Positions 26,422 through 36,433 are shown, counted from the stretch's first letter. The stretch: 64,000 nt of DNA from Neisseria sp. (GCF_030527965.1 NZ_JAUMZU010000015.1:1-64000), one strand, 5' to 3'. The notes: generated by a model from the letters alone, not told the origin. Translations and numbers: made by a program.

Positions 26422-27477
26422 TTAAGCTGCGTGAACAATCTCGGCCAGCGGCCAACGGGGTTTGACGTTGAAAGCACCCGCCGGCGAGGCATTTTGCAAG
26501 CGCATGGCGCCAGCAAAGGCAATCATGGCGCCGTTGTCGGTACACAGACTCAACGGCGGGAAGAAGACTTGCACTTTTTCAGGTTTGGCTTTCGGGGCGG
26601 ATTTGATGGTTAGTCGTGAGAGCGCTTCGCGCAGTTTCCAGTTGGCGCCCACGCCGCCGGCGACAACCAGCGTGCGCAAGCCGGTATCCCGCAGGGCTTT
26701 GCCGGCTTTGGCGAGTAAAACGTCTACCACTGCATCTTGGAAGGCGCGGCAAATGTCGTTTCTGGTTCGCTCGGAAAGCATGCCGTCGGGAGAGCCTGCT
26801 TCGGCTTTTTGCACGGCAGTCAGCACGGCGGTTTTCAAGCCGGAAAAACTCATTTGCAAATCGTGCGAATGCAGCATCGGGCGGGGAAACAGATAGGCGT
26901 CGGCATTGCCGAGTTTTGCCAGCTCCGAGAGCTTGGCGCCGCCGGGATAATGCAGGCCGAGCAGTTTGGCCGTTTTGTCGAAGGCTTCGCCCGCCGCGTC
27001 GTCAACGCTTTCGCCCAACAGCGTGTAATCGCCGATGCCGTGTACGGCCATCAGTTGAGTGTGTCCGCCGGAAACCAGCAGGGCCACAAAGGGAAAGGTC
27101 GGTTTCTCGTCGGCCAATAGCGGCGAAAGCAGATGGCCTTCCAGATGGTGAACGGGAATCACGGGTTTGCCGAGAGCGAAGGCCAAAGCGTTGGCATAGC
27201 CGGAACCGGCCAGCAGCGCGCCGCCGAGTCCCGGGCCTTGCGTGAAGGCAACCGCATCAAGGTCGCTAAAACATTTGCCGGCCTCTTTCAGACAGGCATG
27301 GGTCAGCGGCACAAGGCGGCGGATGTGGTCGCGGCTTGCCAGCTCGGGCACCACGCCGCCGTATTCGGCGTGCATGGCCATTTGGGTGTGAAGCTGATTG
27401 CCTATCAGGCCGTGGTCGGTGTCGTAAAGTGCAACGCCGGTTTCGTCGCAGGAAGATTCAATGCCTAGAACTAACAT
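26422..27477 (-). CDS. tsaD: tRNA N6-threonylcarbamoyladenosine transferase TsaD
   Basis: TsaD, with TsaB and TsaE, transfers threonylcarbamoyl from TC-AMP to A37 of ANN-decoding tRNAs. The 351-residue product opens [19 protein letters not shown], has the metal-binding HHLEGH motif, the nucleotide-binding [10 protein letters not shown] and a C-terminal [12 protein letters not shown] with the metal Asp. A reverse uptake sequence (27291-27301) is embedded in the coding region. It is transcribed on the minus strand, separately from bamC. Confidence 0.97.
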   Translation of the reverse strand: MLVLGIESSCDETGVALYDTDHGLIGNQLHTQMAMHAEYGGVVPELASRDHIRRLVPLTHACLKEAGKCFSDLDAVAFTQGPGLGGALLAGSGYANALAFALGKPVIPVHHLEGHLLSPLLADEKPTFPFVALLVSGGHTQLMAVHGIGDYTLLGESVDDAAGEAFDKTAKLLGLHYPGGAKLSELAKLGNADAYLFPRPMLHSHDLQMSFSGLKTAVLTAVQKAEAGSPDGMLSERTRNDICRAFQDAVVDVLLAKAGKALRDTGLRTLVVAGGVGANWKLREALSRLTIKSAPKAKPEKVQVFFPPLSLCTDNGAMIAFAGAMRLQNASPAGAFNVKPRWPLAEIVHAA

Positions 27478-27522
27478 TTTCTAATGTCGGAGTGGAAAAA
27501 CGTATTATTTTAACGGTAAAGC

Positions 27523-27561
27523 AAATGCCTGTCTGAAAGATTTTTCAGACAGGCATTTTTT
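27523..27561 (-). terminator. uptake-pair terminator after bamC
   Basis: AAATGCCTGTCTGAAA and its complement around GATT (27523-27558), with flanking T-run. Downstream of minus-strand bamC and upstream of tsaD. Confidence 0.85.
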
Positions 27562-27572
27562 GGGCCAAATAC

Positions 27573-28703
27573 TTAACGTAATTCGGTTTGCAGGCTGTTC
27601 AACCAAGTCTGCGTTTCTTTGCCTTGATAAGCGCTGCCGTCTTTGTTGAGTATGCTGATGCGCGAGCCGTTTTGTACCGGCTCCATAAACACGATCAACT
27701 CAGGCATGGCCTTGGCTGACGTTTCACCGTCTTTTTTGCTTTTGCCGAAAATACGGGTCAGCATACCGGGTTTTTTATTTTTCGCTTTAGCGGTTTCATC
27801 CGGTACGGGCTGTACTAGAAAAGCGTGTTTTTCTACGTTTTGACCCAATACGGTCAGGCCGATGCGGTCAAGCGCCAGTGCGGTACGGCGCCAGTTGCGT
27901 TGGTAGTCGCCACTGACCAGCAGGTTGTTTCCTTCGATTCTGGCTGAATCGTTGGCCGTTGCGGCTTTGCTTTGGCTTTGTTTCAGCTGTTGGTCAACCT
28001 GTTGTTGATCCGCGCCCAGATATTGCATGAAGCGGCCTAAGAAAGCGGCTTCCAGCGTCGGGTCGTTGGGGCGTGGTTCCCACATGGTGTTTTCTTTCTT
28101 CTTGTCGGCATAAACTTCTTTCATACCTTTGTGAACAAAGAACACATCTGTGGTGCCGTTGGCGCCGCGTTCGAGACGGATGGTGAATTTATCACGCTCA
28201 CTGGTGGAATAGATGCCACCGAGGCCGACTTTTTCAAACAAGTTGCGCAGGCCGTCTTGCGGAATTTTGGCACGGTTTTCCGCCCATTCGGTTTCCATTT
28301 GGCCGATGGCCGGCTCTTCCGATTTGATGACGAAGCCGTTTTCCTGCCAGAACACTTTCAGCAAAGGCCAGATTTCGGCAGGTTGCTTGCCGCTGATTTC
28401 CAGCCAGCGCTGGTTGCCCGAGCGCTTGATTTCCACGCCTTTCACGCCTTGTAAAACGGCTTGGTTGGCGGTTTGCTGCGCATTATTGCCTTTTTGTATG
28501 TCGCTGGCGCGCACGGCACCGTTGTTGGCCGGCAGGCTGTAGCGGTTGCCTTGGTTGGGGTCGGTCAAATCGGGTGGCACGGATAAGTCCACCACTTTGC
28601 GGTTTTGGGTTTGGTAATCGAGCTTGGGGTGCTCTTTATTGCTGGAACAGGCGGCCAAGCCGATTAAGGCGATGGCCAATACGGCCGGTTTCATGCGATT
28701 CAT
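27573..28703 (-). CDS. bamC: outer-membrane assembly lipoprotein BamC
   Basis: BamC (NlpB) is an accessory lipoprotein of the BAM complex. The 376-residue precursor has a lipoprotein signal with lipobox LIGLAAC (Cys about residue 19), an unstructured N-terminal segment with the conserved LDYQTQNRKVVDLSVPPDLTDP (the part that contacts BamD in E. coli), and two helix-grip domains (VEIKRSGNQRWLEISGK onward, and NNLLVSGDYQRNWRRTALALDRIGL onward). It follows dapA by 19 bp, the same dapA-bamC order as in E. coli. Confidence 0.93.
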   Translation of the reverse strand: MNRMKPAVLAIALIGLAACSSNKEHPKLDYQTQNRKVVDLSVPPDLTDPNQGNRYSLPANNGAVRASDIQKGNNAQQTANQAVLQGVKGVEIKRSGNQRWLEISGKQPAEIWPLLKVFWQENGFVIKSEEPAIGQMETEWAENRAKIPQDGLRNLFEKVGLGGIYSTSERDKFTIRLERGANGTTDVFFVHKGMKEVYADKKKENTMWEPRPNDPTLEAAFLGRFMQYLGADQQQVDQQLKQSQSKAATANDSARIEGNNLLVSGDYQRNWRRTALALDRIGLTVLGQNVEKHAFLVQPVPDETAKAKNKKPGMLTRIFGKSKKDGETSAKAMPELIVFMEPVQNGSRISILNKDGSAYQGKETQTWLNSLQTELR

Positions 28704-28722
28704 AAACAGTTCCTGTAGGGGG

Positions 28723-29598
28723 TTAAATCAGTCGGGTTGCTTCTAAGGCAGCTTTCACTTTGGCTTGCGCGGTTGGGGATAGTTCCATTATCGGCAGGCG
28801 TACGGTGGGGCTGCATTTGTTTAAAGTGCTCAACGCCCATTTCTGCGCGGCCGGGCTGGGCTCGCAGAACATGACGTTGTAGAGCGGAATGAGTTGCTCG
28901 TTCAGGCGTCGGGCTTCGGCGATGTTGCCGGCCAATGCCTCGCGACACATGTCGGCGAAAAGTTTGGGGGCGACGTTGGCCGCGACGGTAATCACGCCGT
29001 GGCCGCCGCACAGCATGAAGGGCAGGCCGGTTGGATCGTCGCCGGAATAAACGGCGAAGCCTTCGGGTGCGGCGTTAATCAGCTCGATGTCTCGGGCAAC
29101 GTCGCCGCTGGCTTCTTTTACGCCGACGATATTGGGCAGTTGCGCCAACCGCAGTACGGTTTCGTTGGTCATGCTGACGACGGTGCGGCCGGGTACGTTG
29201 TAGACAATCATTGGAATGTCTACGGTTGTGGCGATGGTTTCGTAATGGCGGTAAATGCCTTCTTGGGAAGGTTTGTTGTAATAGGGAACAACCGAGAGGG
29301 TGTAATCGGCGCCCACGGCTTTGGCCGCTTTGGAAAGCTCGATGGCTTCGATGGTGTTGTTGGCTCCGGTGCCGGCAATGACGGGAATACGTTTGGCGGC
29401 GTGGCTAACGGCGGTTTCGATGACTTTTTTATGCTCGTCAACGGATAAGGTGGCGCTTTCGCCGGTGGTGCCTACGGCAACGATGCCGTCGGTGCCGTTT
29501 TCGATGTGCCAGTCGATCAGGTTTTTAAATGCCTCGTAATCTATGCTGCCGTCTTTGTTCATTGGGGTGATGAGTGCGACCAAACTGCCTTGTAACAT
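28723..29598 (-). CDS. dapA: 4-hydroxy-tetrahydrodipicolinate synthase
   Basis: DapA condenses pyruvate and aspartate semialdehyde, the first committed step to diaminopimelate and lysine. The 291-residue TIM-barrel has the opening [29 protein letters not shown], the catalytic tyrosine in [10 protein letters not shown] and the Schiff-base lysine in [10 protein letters not shown]. Operon with bamC downstream. dapF, a later enzyme of the same pathway, lies at 55355. Confidence 0.97.
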   Translation of the reverse strand: MLQGSLVALITPMNKDGSIDYEAFKNLIDWHIENGTDGIVAVGTTGESATLSVDEHKKVIETAVSHAAKRIPVIAGTGANNTIEAIELSKAAKAVGADYTLSVVPYYNKPSQEGIYRHYETIATTVDIPMIVYNVPGRTVVSMTNETVLRLAQLPNIVGVKEASGDVARDIELINAAPEGFAVYSGDDPTGLPFMLCGGHGVITVAANVAPKLFADMCREALAGNIAEARRLNEQLIPLYNVMFCEPSPAAQKWALSTLNKCSPTVRLPIMELSPTAQAKVKAALEATRLI

Positions 29599-29931
29599 AG
29601 TGAGAACCTTTGTCAGACGTCAATAATAATGGCGGATTGTAGCTTACTTTTCCGGCATTGTGAAATAGGGGTAATGTGAGCGCAAGTAATTTTCAGACAG
29701 GCATTATCATGATATGTGAAGAGTGGTGACGTGCCGTTTCGGCATGCAATTGATGTTGTTCGGCTTTTGTTTCTGATAGATGGTAAAAAATGGGTGGGAT
29801 AAAGGGGCTTGGGTTATAATGCGCGCCATTACAAAATTTGACATTTAACGCAAACGTTTGGCGATTGCCGCGGGGCGGATTCTTCTGCATCCTGCGGATG
29901 GTTAAAGGTTTGCTTTTTCAAGGAATGATTG
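29599..29931. promoter_or_regulatory. 333-bp intergenic region with NCS2 permease leader
   Basis: Divergent gap between dapA and the NCS2 permease. It holds one reverse uptake sequence (29692-29703), a -10-like TATAAT at 29815-29820 reading toward the permease, and a ~105-base leader with stacked inverted repeats (see the separate entry). Confidence 0.5.
29827..29931 (+). promoter_or_regulatory. structured leader of the NCS2 permease, possible purine riboswitch
   Basis: If transcription starts about 7 bases after TATAAT (29815-29820), the leader contains: GCAAAC (29850-29855) able to pair with GTTTGC (29908-29913), which is followed by TTTTT; and inside it CCGC/GCGG (29868-29871 with 29875-29878) and CATCC/GGATG (29888-29892 with 29896-29900). 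Xanthine-sensing (NMT1) riboswitches are known to precede NCS2 permease genes, which is why I raise it; I cannot confirm the consensus. The same DNA also contains ACGCAAACGTTTG (29848-29860), half of which resembles a LacI/PurR-type operator. Confidence 0.4.
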
Positions 29932-31323
29932 ATGGGCGCGCCTGTTCAAAGAGATTCTGATACGCCGGATTTGGTATACCGTTTGGAAGACAAACCGCCG
30001 TTTGCCAATGCGCTGTTGAGCGCGGTAACGCATCTGCTGGCAATTTTCGTGCCGATGATTACGCCGGCGCTGATTGTGGGCGGTGCGCTGAAGCTGCCGG
30101 CGGAAATGACGGCTTATTTGGTGTCGATGGCGATGGTGGCATCGGGTATCGGCACTTTTTTACAGGTTAACCGTTTCGGGCCGGTCGGTTCGGGCATGTT
30201 GTCGATTCAATCGGTTAATTTTTCGTTTGTCGGCGTGATGATTGCTTTGGGTTCCGGCATGAAAGCGCAGGGAATGGACGAGCATGCCATGGTTTCGTCG
30301 CTGCTGGGCGTGGCGTTTGCCGGTGCTTTTCTGGTAGCGGCCTCGGCTTGGGTGCTGCCTTATTTAAAACGGGTCATTACGCCGACGGTCAGTGGCGTGG
30401 TTGTGATGATGATCGGGTTGAGCCTGATTGGCGTGGCGATTACCGAATATGGCGGCGGTTATGCTTCGATGGCGAATAATACGTTCGGCGCTTGGCAGAA
30501 TATCGGTTTGGCGACGTTCGTGCTGGTGGTGGTGCTGTTTTTCAATACTTTGAAAAACCCGTTGTTACGGATGAGCGGCATTGCGGTCGGGATGATTGCG
30601 GGTTATCTTGCGGCGCTGGCGATGGGGATGGTGGATTTTTCGGTGCTCGACAAGCTGCCGTTGGTTACCGTGCCGGTGCCTTTTAAATACGGCTTTGATT
30701 TTCAGCCGGTTCCGTTTTTGGTGGCAGCTTTGGTTTATCTTTTGAGTATTTTCGAGGCGGTGGGCGATTTGACTGCTACGGCGATGGTGTCGGGCGAAGA
30801 TTATGAGGGCGGGGCGTTTCAAAAGCGTTTGCGCGGCGGTGTGTTTGCCGACGGTTTGGTTTCAGTGATTGCGACGGCGCTCGGCTCGTTGCCGTTAACA
30901 ACGTTTGCGCAGAATAACGGTGTGATTCAGATGACCGGCGTGGCTTCGCGCCATGTGGGGAAATACATTGCGGTTATTCTGGTGTTGTTGGGCCTGTTTC
31001 CAATGGTGGGCAGGGCGTTTACGACCATTCCGAGCCCGGTTTTGGGTGGTGCGATGGTGTTGATGTTTGGTCTGATTACGGTGGCGGGCGTGCGCATTAT
31101 GATGACTAACGGGATTAATCGCCGTGAAACGATTATTGCGGCCACGTCCATCGGCTTGGGCTTGGGCGTGAGTTTCAAGCCCGAAGTGTTTGCGCTCTTG
31201 CCTTTGAAGGAATTGTTTCAAAATCCGATTTGCATGGGCGGTATGGCGGCGTTGCTGATGAATTTGGTTATGCCGCGCGATGGCGGTGGTAAAGTGTATC
31301 TGAGCGATGAATTGGACGTATAA
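29932..31323 (+). CDS. NCS2-family xanthine/uracil permease
   Basis: A 463-residue nucleobase:cation symporter with about 12-14 membrane spans. The NCS2 signature is seen in TTFAQNNGVIQMTGVASRHVG, and other family parts include FVPMITPALIVGG, GPVGSGMLSIQSVNFSFVGVM and FEAVGDLTATAMVSGEDYEG. A purine (xanthine or urate) is the more likely substrate given the family branch, but specificity cannot be read reliably. AAGGA 8 bases upstream supports ATG 29932 over a TTG at 29929. The leader may regulate it. Ends in a strong terminator. Confidence 0.9.
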   Translation: MGAPVQRDSDTPDLVYRLEDKPPFANALLSAVTHLLAIFVPMITPALIVGGALKLPAEMTAYLVSMAMVASGIGTFLQVNRFGPVGSGMLSIQSVNFSFVGVMIALGSGMKAQGMDEHAMVSSLLGVAFAGAFLVAASAWVLPYLKRVITPTVSGVVVMMIGLSLIGVAITEYGGGYASMANNTFGAWQNIGLATFVLVVVLFFNTLKNPLLRMSGIAVGMIAGYLAALAMGMVDFSVLDKLPLVTVPVPFKYGFDFQPVPFLVAALVYLLSIFEAVGDLTATAMVSGEDYEGGAFQKRLRGGVFADGLVSVIATALGSLPLTTFAQNNGVIQMTGVASRHVGKYIAVILVLLGLFPMVGRAFTTIPSPVLGGAMVLMFGLITVAGVRIMMTNGINRRETIIAATSIGLGLGVSFKPEVFALLPLKELFQNPICMGGMAALLMNLVMPRDGGGKVYLSDELDV

Positions 31324-31336
31324 GGTTTTTCGTTGG

Positions 31337-31372
31337 AATGCCTGTCTGAAAGCCGGTTTCAGACAGGCATTT
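31337..31372 (+). terminator. uptake-pair terminator after the NCS2 permease
   Basis: AATGCCTGTCTGAAA (31337-31351) and its complement around about six bases (to 31372), followed by TGATT. Confidence 0.8.
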
Positions 31373-31454
31373 GATTGGCAAAGGCTTGCTTTACCTGAAA
31401 ATGCAGTAAAATGTTTGTTCATCAATTTCTAAATAAATCCATTTTAAAAACGAT

Positions 31455-31961
31455 ATGAGTACCGACAACCCGCAGTCTCCACCGAAAAATTACATCACGC
31501 CTTCTGGTTGGCAGACTTTGAAAGACGAGCTTTTCCAACTGGTCAACAAAGAGCGGCCGGAAATCGTGCAGATTGTGAACTGGGCGGCGAGCAACGGCGA
31601 CCGCAGTGAAAACGGCGATTATCTTTATGGCAAACGACGGATGCGCGAAATCGACCGCCGCATCCGTTTTCTAACCAAGCGTTTGGAAGAAGCCGTAGTT
31701 GTTGATCCGGCAACGCGCGAGGCGACCGATCAGGTGTTTTTCGGCGCGACGGTTTGTATTTTGCGCGGCGACGGCAGCGAGCAAACGGTGCGGATTGTCG
31801 GCGTTGATGAAATCAATACGGCGGACAACAAAATATCGTGGGTTTCGCCGTTGGCTCGTGCGCTGATTAAGGCGCGGGAAGGCGATGAGGTGTTGCTGCG
31901 TATGCCCGAGGGCAACGAGGAAATCGAAATTTTGTCGGTCGAATATGTAAAGATAGATTGA
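31455..31961 (+). CDS. greB: transcription elongation factor GreB
   Basis: GreB rescues backtracked RNA polymerase by stimulating transcript cleavage. The 168-residue product has the N-terminal coiled coil with the acidic tip SNGDRSENGDYLYGKRRMREIDRRIRFL, a GreB-like (not GreA-like) sequence, and the C-terminal FKBP-like domain (QVFFGATVCILRGDGSEQTV to the end). The TGA overlaps the ubiC ATG (TGATG), so the two are translationally coupled. Confidence 0.95.
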   Translation: MSTDNPQSPPKNYITPSGWQTLKDELFQLVNKERPEIVQIVNWAASNGDRSENGDYLYGKRRMREIDRRIRFLTKRLEEAVVVDPATREATDQVFFGATVCILRGDGSEQTVRIVGVDEINTADNKISWVSPLARALIKAREGDEVLLRMPEGNEEIEILSVEYVKID

Positions 31962-32437
31962 TGCAACCTTTATTAAACTGGCAGCCAACATTGCCTTTGG
32001 GTTTATCTGAAAAGCAGCAATGGCTTGCGGCGCAACCTTCGCTAACGGCTGCTTTGAAATCGCTGGACGAGCCGTTTTCCGTGCGCTTGTTGCATTTGGG
32101 TTTGTCTGAACGCGGCGTATGGTTTTCAGACAAGCTTTTCCCCGATGAAGTGTTTGCCCGCGATGTTTTGCTTTGTTTGAGCGGCAAACCTGTGGTTTGG
32201 GCGCGCAGCGTTTGCCATTGTGATGATGTGCGTTGGCGGGAAGTACTCGATTGCGGCACACAGCCGTTGGGCGAGCGTTTGTTTGACGGTACGTTGCCGC
32301 TGGCGCGTTCTCCGTTGGAATTTTGCGCGGGGGGCGGTATGGTTTCGCCGCATGATGGCTTGCCCATGTGGGCGCTTCGACGCTCGGTGTTTGATTTGAA
32401 CGGCAACAAGCTGGGTTTGGTGGAATGTTTTTTATAG
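31961..32437 (+). CDS. ubiC: chorismate--pyruvate lyase
   Basis: UbiC splits chorismate into 4-hydroxybenzoate and pyruvate, the entry to ubiquinone synthesis. The 158-residue product shows the family pattern: SVRLLHLGLSERG, ARDVLLCLSGKPVVWARSVC with the substrate-binding Arg, and the C-terminal WALRRSVFDLNGNKLGLVECF with the catalytic Glu. ATG 31961 overlaps the greB stop. ubiA follows 265 bp downstream, giving the two consecutive steps from chorismate. Confidence 0.88.
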   Translation: MQPLLNWQPTLPLGLSEKQQWLAAQPSLTAALKSLDEPFSVRLLHLGLSERGVWFSDKLFPDEVFARDVLLCLSGKPVVWARSVCHCDDVRWREVLDCGTQPLGERLFDGTLPLARSPLEFCAGGGMVSPHDGLPMWALRRSVFDLNGNKLGLVECFL

Positions 32438-32556
32438 CCGTTCCGACGAGCATCTGAGGAAAACAGGTTTACGCCGTTTTTACTTCTTTTTGAAACGAGT
32501 TTGACTGCGTTACTGCCTTTTGTGTTTTTTAACAGCTTATCCGGCTGTATTTGCTA

Positions 32557-32562
32557 TATAAT
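32557..32562 (+). promoter_or_regulatory. -10-like element upstream of ubiA
   Basis: TATAAT within GCTATATAATTC at 32557-32562, with no -35 at good spacing. It could start a separate ubiA transcript with a ~135-base leader. The leader has a GGCCT/AGGCC repeat at about 32609-32625. Confidence 0.35.
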
Positions 32563-32702
32563 TCAGCCGCCTTTTGATGCATAAGTCATATAATAATGAT
32601 ATAACCGGCCTGTTTCGGAAGGCCTGAAAATTAGATAGTGGCCGCACGGATAATAATAAATGAACCGGCGGTTTTAAAACGAATACGGAAAACCAATTTT
32701 TC

Positions 32703-33638
32703 ATGGAAATTAAACGCTTACTTTTGCAAATACTGCCCCGTTATATGGTCGGGCGGATTTGGGTGTACGGCCGCCTGATGCGGGTGGAAAAGCCGATTGG
32801 TACGCTGCTTCTGCTCTGGCCGACCTTCTGGGCTTTATGGATTGCCTCGGGAGGCATACCCGATTTAATTATTCTGGCCGCATTCATTATGGGCACGTTT
32901 CTGATGCGCAGCGCCGGCTGTGTGGCCAATGATTTCGCCGACCGGGAAATCGACGGTGCGGTCGAGCGTACCAAAATGCGCCCGTTTGCACGCGGTTTGG
33001 TCAGTAAAAGCGAGGCGTTGCTGCTTTTGCTGATTCTGTGCATGCTGGCGGCGTTGTGTCTGTTGCCTTTGAATAACCTTACTTGGCTGATGAGCCTGCC
33101 TGCGCTGTTTCTGGCCGTTACTTATCCGTTTACCAAGCGCTTTTTCCCGCTGCCGCAGTTTTATCTCGGTTTGGCTTTTTCATTCGGCATACCGATGGCG
33201 TTTGCGGCGGTGCAGGAGCGGGTGCCTTCCATTGCGTGGCTGTTGTTTATGGCCAATGTGTTGTGGACGCTGGCCTACGATACGATTTACGCGATGGCAG
33301 ACAAGGAAGACGATTTGAAAATCGGTATCCAAACCTCCGCCATTACGTTCGGTAAAAATGACGTTGCCGCCGTAATGCTGTGTCATTTTTGGTTTACCGT
33401 GTTGATGATTGTGTTGGGCATTAAAATTAACGCGACTTGGCCCTATTGGCTGATGCTGCCCTTGGTTGTGTATTGGCAATGGCAGCAATATCAGGCGATT
33501 AAAACGCGAGACCGCCACGTTTGTTTCCGTACCTTTCAGGATAATAACCGTATCGGGTTGGCTTGGTTTGTTGGCATCAGTTTGCATTATTGCTGGTGGT
33601 TTGTGTGCGATTTGTTCCAACAGCTCCATTGGTTGTGA
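32703..33638 (+). CDS. ubiA: 4-hydroxybenzoate octaprenyltransferase
   Basis: UbiA prenylates 4-hydroxybenzoate in the membrane. The 311-residue protein has about eight spans and both Asp-rich motifs: [23 protein letters not shown] (polyprenyl-diphosphate/Mg) and [17 protein letters not shown]. It starts at ATG 32703 after a purine-rich stretch. A terminator of the uptake-pair type follows. Confidence 0.95.
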   Translation: MEIKRLLLQILPRYMVGRIWVYGRLMRVEKPIGTLLLLWPTFWALWIASGGIPDLIILAAFIMGTFLMRSAGCVANDFADREIDGAVERTKMRPFARGLVSKSEALLLLLILCMLAALCLLPLNNLTWLMSLPALFLAVTYPFTKRFFPLPQFYLGLAFSFGIPMAFAAVQERVPSIAWLLFMANVLWTLAYDTIYAMADKEDDLKIGIQTSAITFGKNDVAAVMLCHFWFTVLMIVLGIKINATWPYWLMLPLVVYWQWQQYQAIKTRDRHVCFRTFQDNNRIGLAWFVGISLHYCWWFVCDLFQQLHWL

Positions 33639-33688
33639 AGCATTGCAATCTGATGCGTTGAGCGTGATGGCCTCAATATACGTTTTCA

Positions 33689-33720
33689 AATGCCTGTCTG
33701 AATTTTTTCAGACAGGCATT
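33689..33720 (+). terminator. uptake-pair terminator after ubiA
   Basis: AATGCCTGTCTGAA (33689-33702) and its complement (33707-33720) around TTTT. Confidence 0.82.
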
Positions 33721-33814
33721 GTTCTTTCTAATCACGAAGTTTGTTTGATTTAAAGTCATACCGCCTGTTGGTAGCAGGTATAATCGCGTTTTTAGTTTTT
33801 CAGATAATTGGCTC

Positions 33815-34846
33815 ATGCATATCTCCGATTTCGATTTTGATTTACCCGAAGCGTTAATCGCACAATATCCGCCTGAAATACGCGGAAGCAGCCGTTTACT
33901 GGTTGCGCTGCCGAACCTGCCTTTGCAGGATAAAGTGTTTGCTGATTTACCCGAGTGGCTGGATGAGGGCGATGTGCTGGTGTTCAATAATACGAAGGTG
34001 CTGAAAGCGCGTCTGTTCGGGCAAAAAGCCAGCGGCGGCAAAATCGAGGTTTTGGTGGAACGGGTATTGGACGCTTCCAGGGCGTTGGCACATGTGCGCG
34101 CTTCCAAATCGCCGAAGCCGGGCACGGAACTGCAGTTTGAAGGTGGGGTTCGTGCCGTAATGGAAGAGCGGCAGGGCGAATTGTTCTGCTTGCGCTTCGA
34201 GGCCAATGAGAGCGTTTACGAGCTACTGGAGCGATATGGCCATCTTCCGTTGCCGCCTTATATCGAGCGGGCGGCCGCTGAAGAGGACGACAGCCGTTAT
34301 CAAACGGTTTATGCAAAAGCACAAGGCGCCGTAGCGGCGCCAACCGCCGGCCTGCATTTTACCGAAGCAATGTTGGCCGAATTACAGCGGAAAGGCGTGC
34401 AGACGGCGGAGGTAACTTTACATGTAGGGGCGGGTACGTTTCAGCCTGTGCGGGTGGAAAATATTGCCGATCATCGCATGCACAGCGAATGGTATGAAGT
34501 GCCGGCGGATACGGCTGAAAAAATCAGACAAGCCAAAGCGGCAGGCAAGCGCATTTGGGCGGTGGGCACCACGTCGATGCGCGCGTTGGAATCTGCCGCT
34601 CGTTCGGGGCAGTTGCAGGCGGGGCAGGGCGATACCGATATTTTTATCACGCCGGGATACCGGTTTCAGGTGGTCGACCGCTTGATTACCAATTTTCATT
34701 TGCCGAAATCCACTTTGCTGATGCTGGTCAGCGCTTTTTCGGGCACGCAACATATCCGTCAGGTTTATGCGCATGCAATTGCAGCACAATACCGTTTTTT
34801 CAGTTATGGCGATGCCATGATTTTGGGGCGTGCCGACACGGTTTGA
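33815..34846 (+). CDS. queA: tRNA preQ1(34) S-adenosylmethionine ribosyltransferase-isomerase
   Basis: QueA adds the epoxycyclopentanediol from SAM's ribosyl moiety to preQ1 in tRNA, the penultimate step to queuosine. The 343-residue product opens [27 protein letters not shown] and contains [40 protein letters not shown] and [11 protein letters not shown], all conserved in QueA. A tgt gene is not in this window. A degenerate uptake-pair hairpin (34862-34890) follows. Confidence 0.96.
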   Translation: MHISDFDFDLPEALIAQYPPEIRGSSRLLVALPNLPLQDKVFADLPEWLDEGDVLVFNNTKVLKARLFGQKASGGKIEVLVERVLDASRALAHVRASKSPKPGTELQFEGGVRAVMEERQGELFCLRFEANESVYELLERYGHLPLPPYIERAAAEEDDSRYQTVYAKAQGAVAAPTAGLHFTEAMLAELQRKGVQTAEVTLHVGAGTFQPVRVENIADHRMHSEWYEVPADTAEKIRQAKAAGKRIWAVGTTSMRALESAARSGQLQAGQGDTDIFITPGYRFQVVDRLITNFHLPKSTLLMLVSAFSGTQHIRQVYAHAIAAQYRFFSYGDAMILGRADTV

Positions 34847-34861
34847 CCGTAAGCGGGTAAA

Positions 34862-34891
34862 CAGCCTGTTTGACAACGTTTCAGGCAGGCA
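34862..34891 (+). terminator. degenerate uptake-pair hairpin after queA
   Basis: GCCTG (34864-34868) pairs with CAGGC around a mutated pair of uptake sequences. Weak stem without a clean T-run. Confidence 0.35.
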
Positions 34892-34923
34892 TCTGATATT
34901 TAATTTTGAAAAAACGTATTTTG

Positions 34924-34952
34924 TTGACATGGAAAGCCGTTTTCCATAGAAT
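34924..34952 (+). promoter_or_regulatory. rho promoter with palindromic spacer
   Basis: TTGACA (34924-34929), a 17-bp spacer and TAGAAT (34947-34952) make a near-consensus sigma70 promoter. The spacer holds a perfect 7-bp inverted repeat ATGGAAA/TTTCCAT (34929-34935, 34941-34947), i.e. an operator-sized dyad between -35 and -10. The transcript would have a ~205-base leader. Confidence 0.7.
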
Positions 34953-34958
34953 AAACCC

Positions 34959-35166
34959 GCTATGGATTTCTCCATTTTTCCGAATAATTTCCCGAAATCA
35001 TTCTAAATCGTTTAAATCCTTCATAAATTTATTTTGTATTCCAGCTATTCAGCGCCAGATTGGGTGGGTAATGTTTTTGATGTGCCAAAACATCATTGAA
35101 TTATGCCGTTTCCGAGTGCGTTGAATCTTAACGTCATCTTTCTATTGCAAACCAGAACCAAATATC
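34959..35166 (+). promoter_or_regulatory. long untranslated leader of rho
   Basis: From the predicted start to the ATG there are ~208 bases without a convincing gene. A short hairpin ATGGA/TCCAT (34962-34966, 34971-34975) followed by TTTT is near the 5' end. Long leaders upstream of rho are known to carry autogenous Rho-dependent attenuation in enterobacteria; that mechanism is only inferred here. Confidence 0.4.
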
Positions 35167-36426
35167 ATGCACGTTTCCGAATTACAAACCCAACATATTT
35201 CCAAACTGTTAGAGCAAGCCGAACAATTAGGCATTGAAAATGCCAACCGTCTCAGAAAGCAAGACCTTGTTTTTGCCATTGTGCGCCAACTGATGAAGCA
35301 GGGCGAAGATTTTTCCTGCTCGGGCACACTTGAAATTCTGCCCGACGGCTTCGGTTTCTTGCGCAGCTCCGATACTTCCTATCTGGCCGGGCCGGATGAT
35401 ATTTATGTTTCTCCCAGCCAAATCCGCCGTTTCAATCTGCACACCGGCGATACTATCGAAGGCACCGTGCGCGTGCCGAAAGACAACGAGCGTTATTTTG
35501 CGCTGGTGCGGCTGGATACCATCAACGGCGACAAGCCGGAAGTGTGTAAACATAAGATTTTGTTTGAGAACCTGACGCCGCTGTTTCCGACTAAACAGTT
35601 CAAACTCGAACGCGATATCAAAGCCGAAGAGAACCTGACCAGCCGCGCCATTGATTTGGTTGCTCCGATCGGGTTTGGCCAGCGCGCGCTGTTGGTGGCG
35701 CCGCCGAAAACCGGTAAAACCGTGATGCTGCAAAATATCGCGCATGCCATTACCGCCAATTATCCGGAGGCCGAGCTGATTGTATTGCTGATTGACGAGC
35801 GGCCGGAAGAAGTCACCGAAATGACGCGCTCGGTGCGGGGAGAAGTGGTTTCTTCCACGTTTGACGAGCCGGCCAGCCGACATGTTCAAGTGGCGGAAAT
35901 GGTTATCGAGAAAGCCAAGCGCATGGTCGAGCATAAGAAAGACGTGGTTATTTTGCTTGATTCGATTACCCGCTTGGCCCGTGCCTATAATACGGTGGTG
36001 CCGACTTCCGGCAAAGTGCTGACCGGTGGTGTGGACGCAAACGCATTACATCGGCCCAAGCGCTTTTTCGGTGCGGCACGCAATGTGGAAGAAGGCGGTT
36101 CGTTAACCATCATCGCCACCGCATTGGTGGAAACCGGCAGTCGGATGGATGACGTGATTTACGAAGAATTCAAAGGTACCGGCAATATGGAATTGCATCT
36201 TGACCGCCGCATGGCCGAGAAGCGCTTGTTCCCCGCCATCAATATCAACAAATCCGGCACCCGCCGTGAAGAGTTGCTGGTGCCCAACGATCAGCTTCAG
36301 CGTATGTGGTTGCTGCGTAAATTCCTGCATCCGATGGATGAGCTCGAAGCCGCTGAATTCCTAACCGGCAAGTTGAAAGCCTCTAAAAACAACAACGATT
36401 TTTTCGAACTGATGCGCGGTAAATAA
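35167..36426 (+). CDS. rho: transcription termination factor Rho
   Basis: Rho is the hexameric RNA helicase that ends transcription at rut sites. The 419-residue product has the N-terminal helical region, the cold-shock-like RNA-binding domain ([37 protein letters not shown]), Walker [13 protein letters not shown], Walker [17 protein letters not shown], the Q-loop [10 protein letters not shown] and R-loop region. It is standard length. The leader and promoter are described separately. Confidence 0.98.
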   Translation: MHVSELQTQHISKLLEQAEQLGIENANRLRKQDLVFAIVRQLMKQGEDFSCSGTLEILPDGFGFLRSSDTSYLAGPDDIYVSPSQIRRFNLHTGDTIEGTVRVPKDNERYFALVRLDTINGDKPEVCKHKILFENLTPLFPTKQFKLERDIKAEENLTSRAIDLVAPIGFGQRALLVAPPKTGKTVMLQNIAHAITANYPEAELIVLLIDERPEEVTEMTRSVRGEVVSSTFDEPASRHVQVAEMVIEKAKRMVEHKKDVVILLDSITRLARAYNTVVPTSGKVLTGGVDANALHRPKRFFGAARNVEEGGSLTIIATALVETGSRMDDVIYEEFKGTGNMELHLDRRMAEKRLFPAININKSGTRREELLVPNDQLQRMWLLRKFLHPMDELEAAEFLTGKLKASKNNNDFFELMRGK

Positions 36427-36433
36427 ATTAAAA

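Noticed and set aside
29848..29863. A true PurR operator upstream of the NCS2 permease
   Set aside because: Only the left 13 bases fit the palindrome consensus. The right half is shifted by one base and I know of no PurR in Neisseria, so it is kept only as an alternative to a riboswitch.
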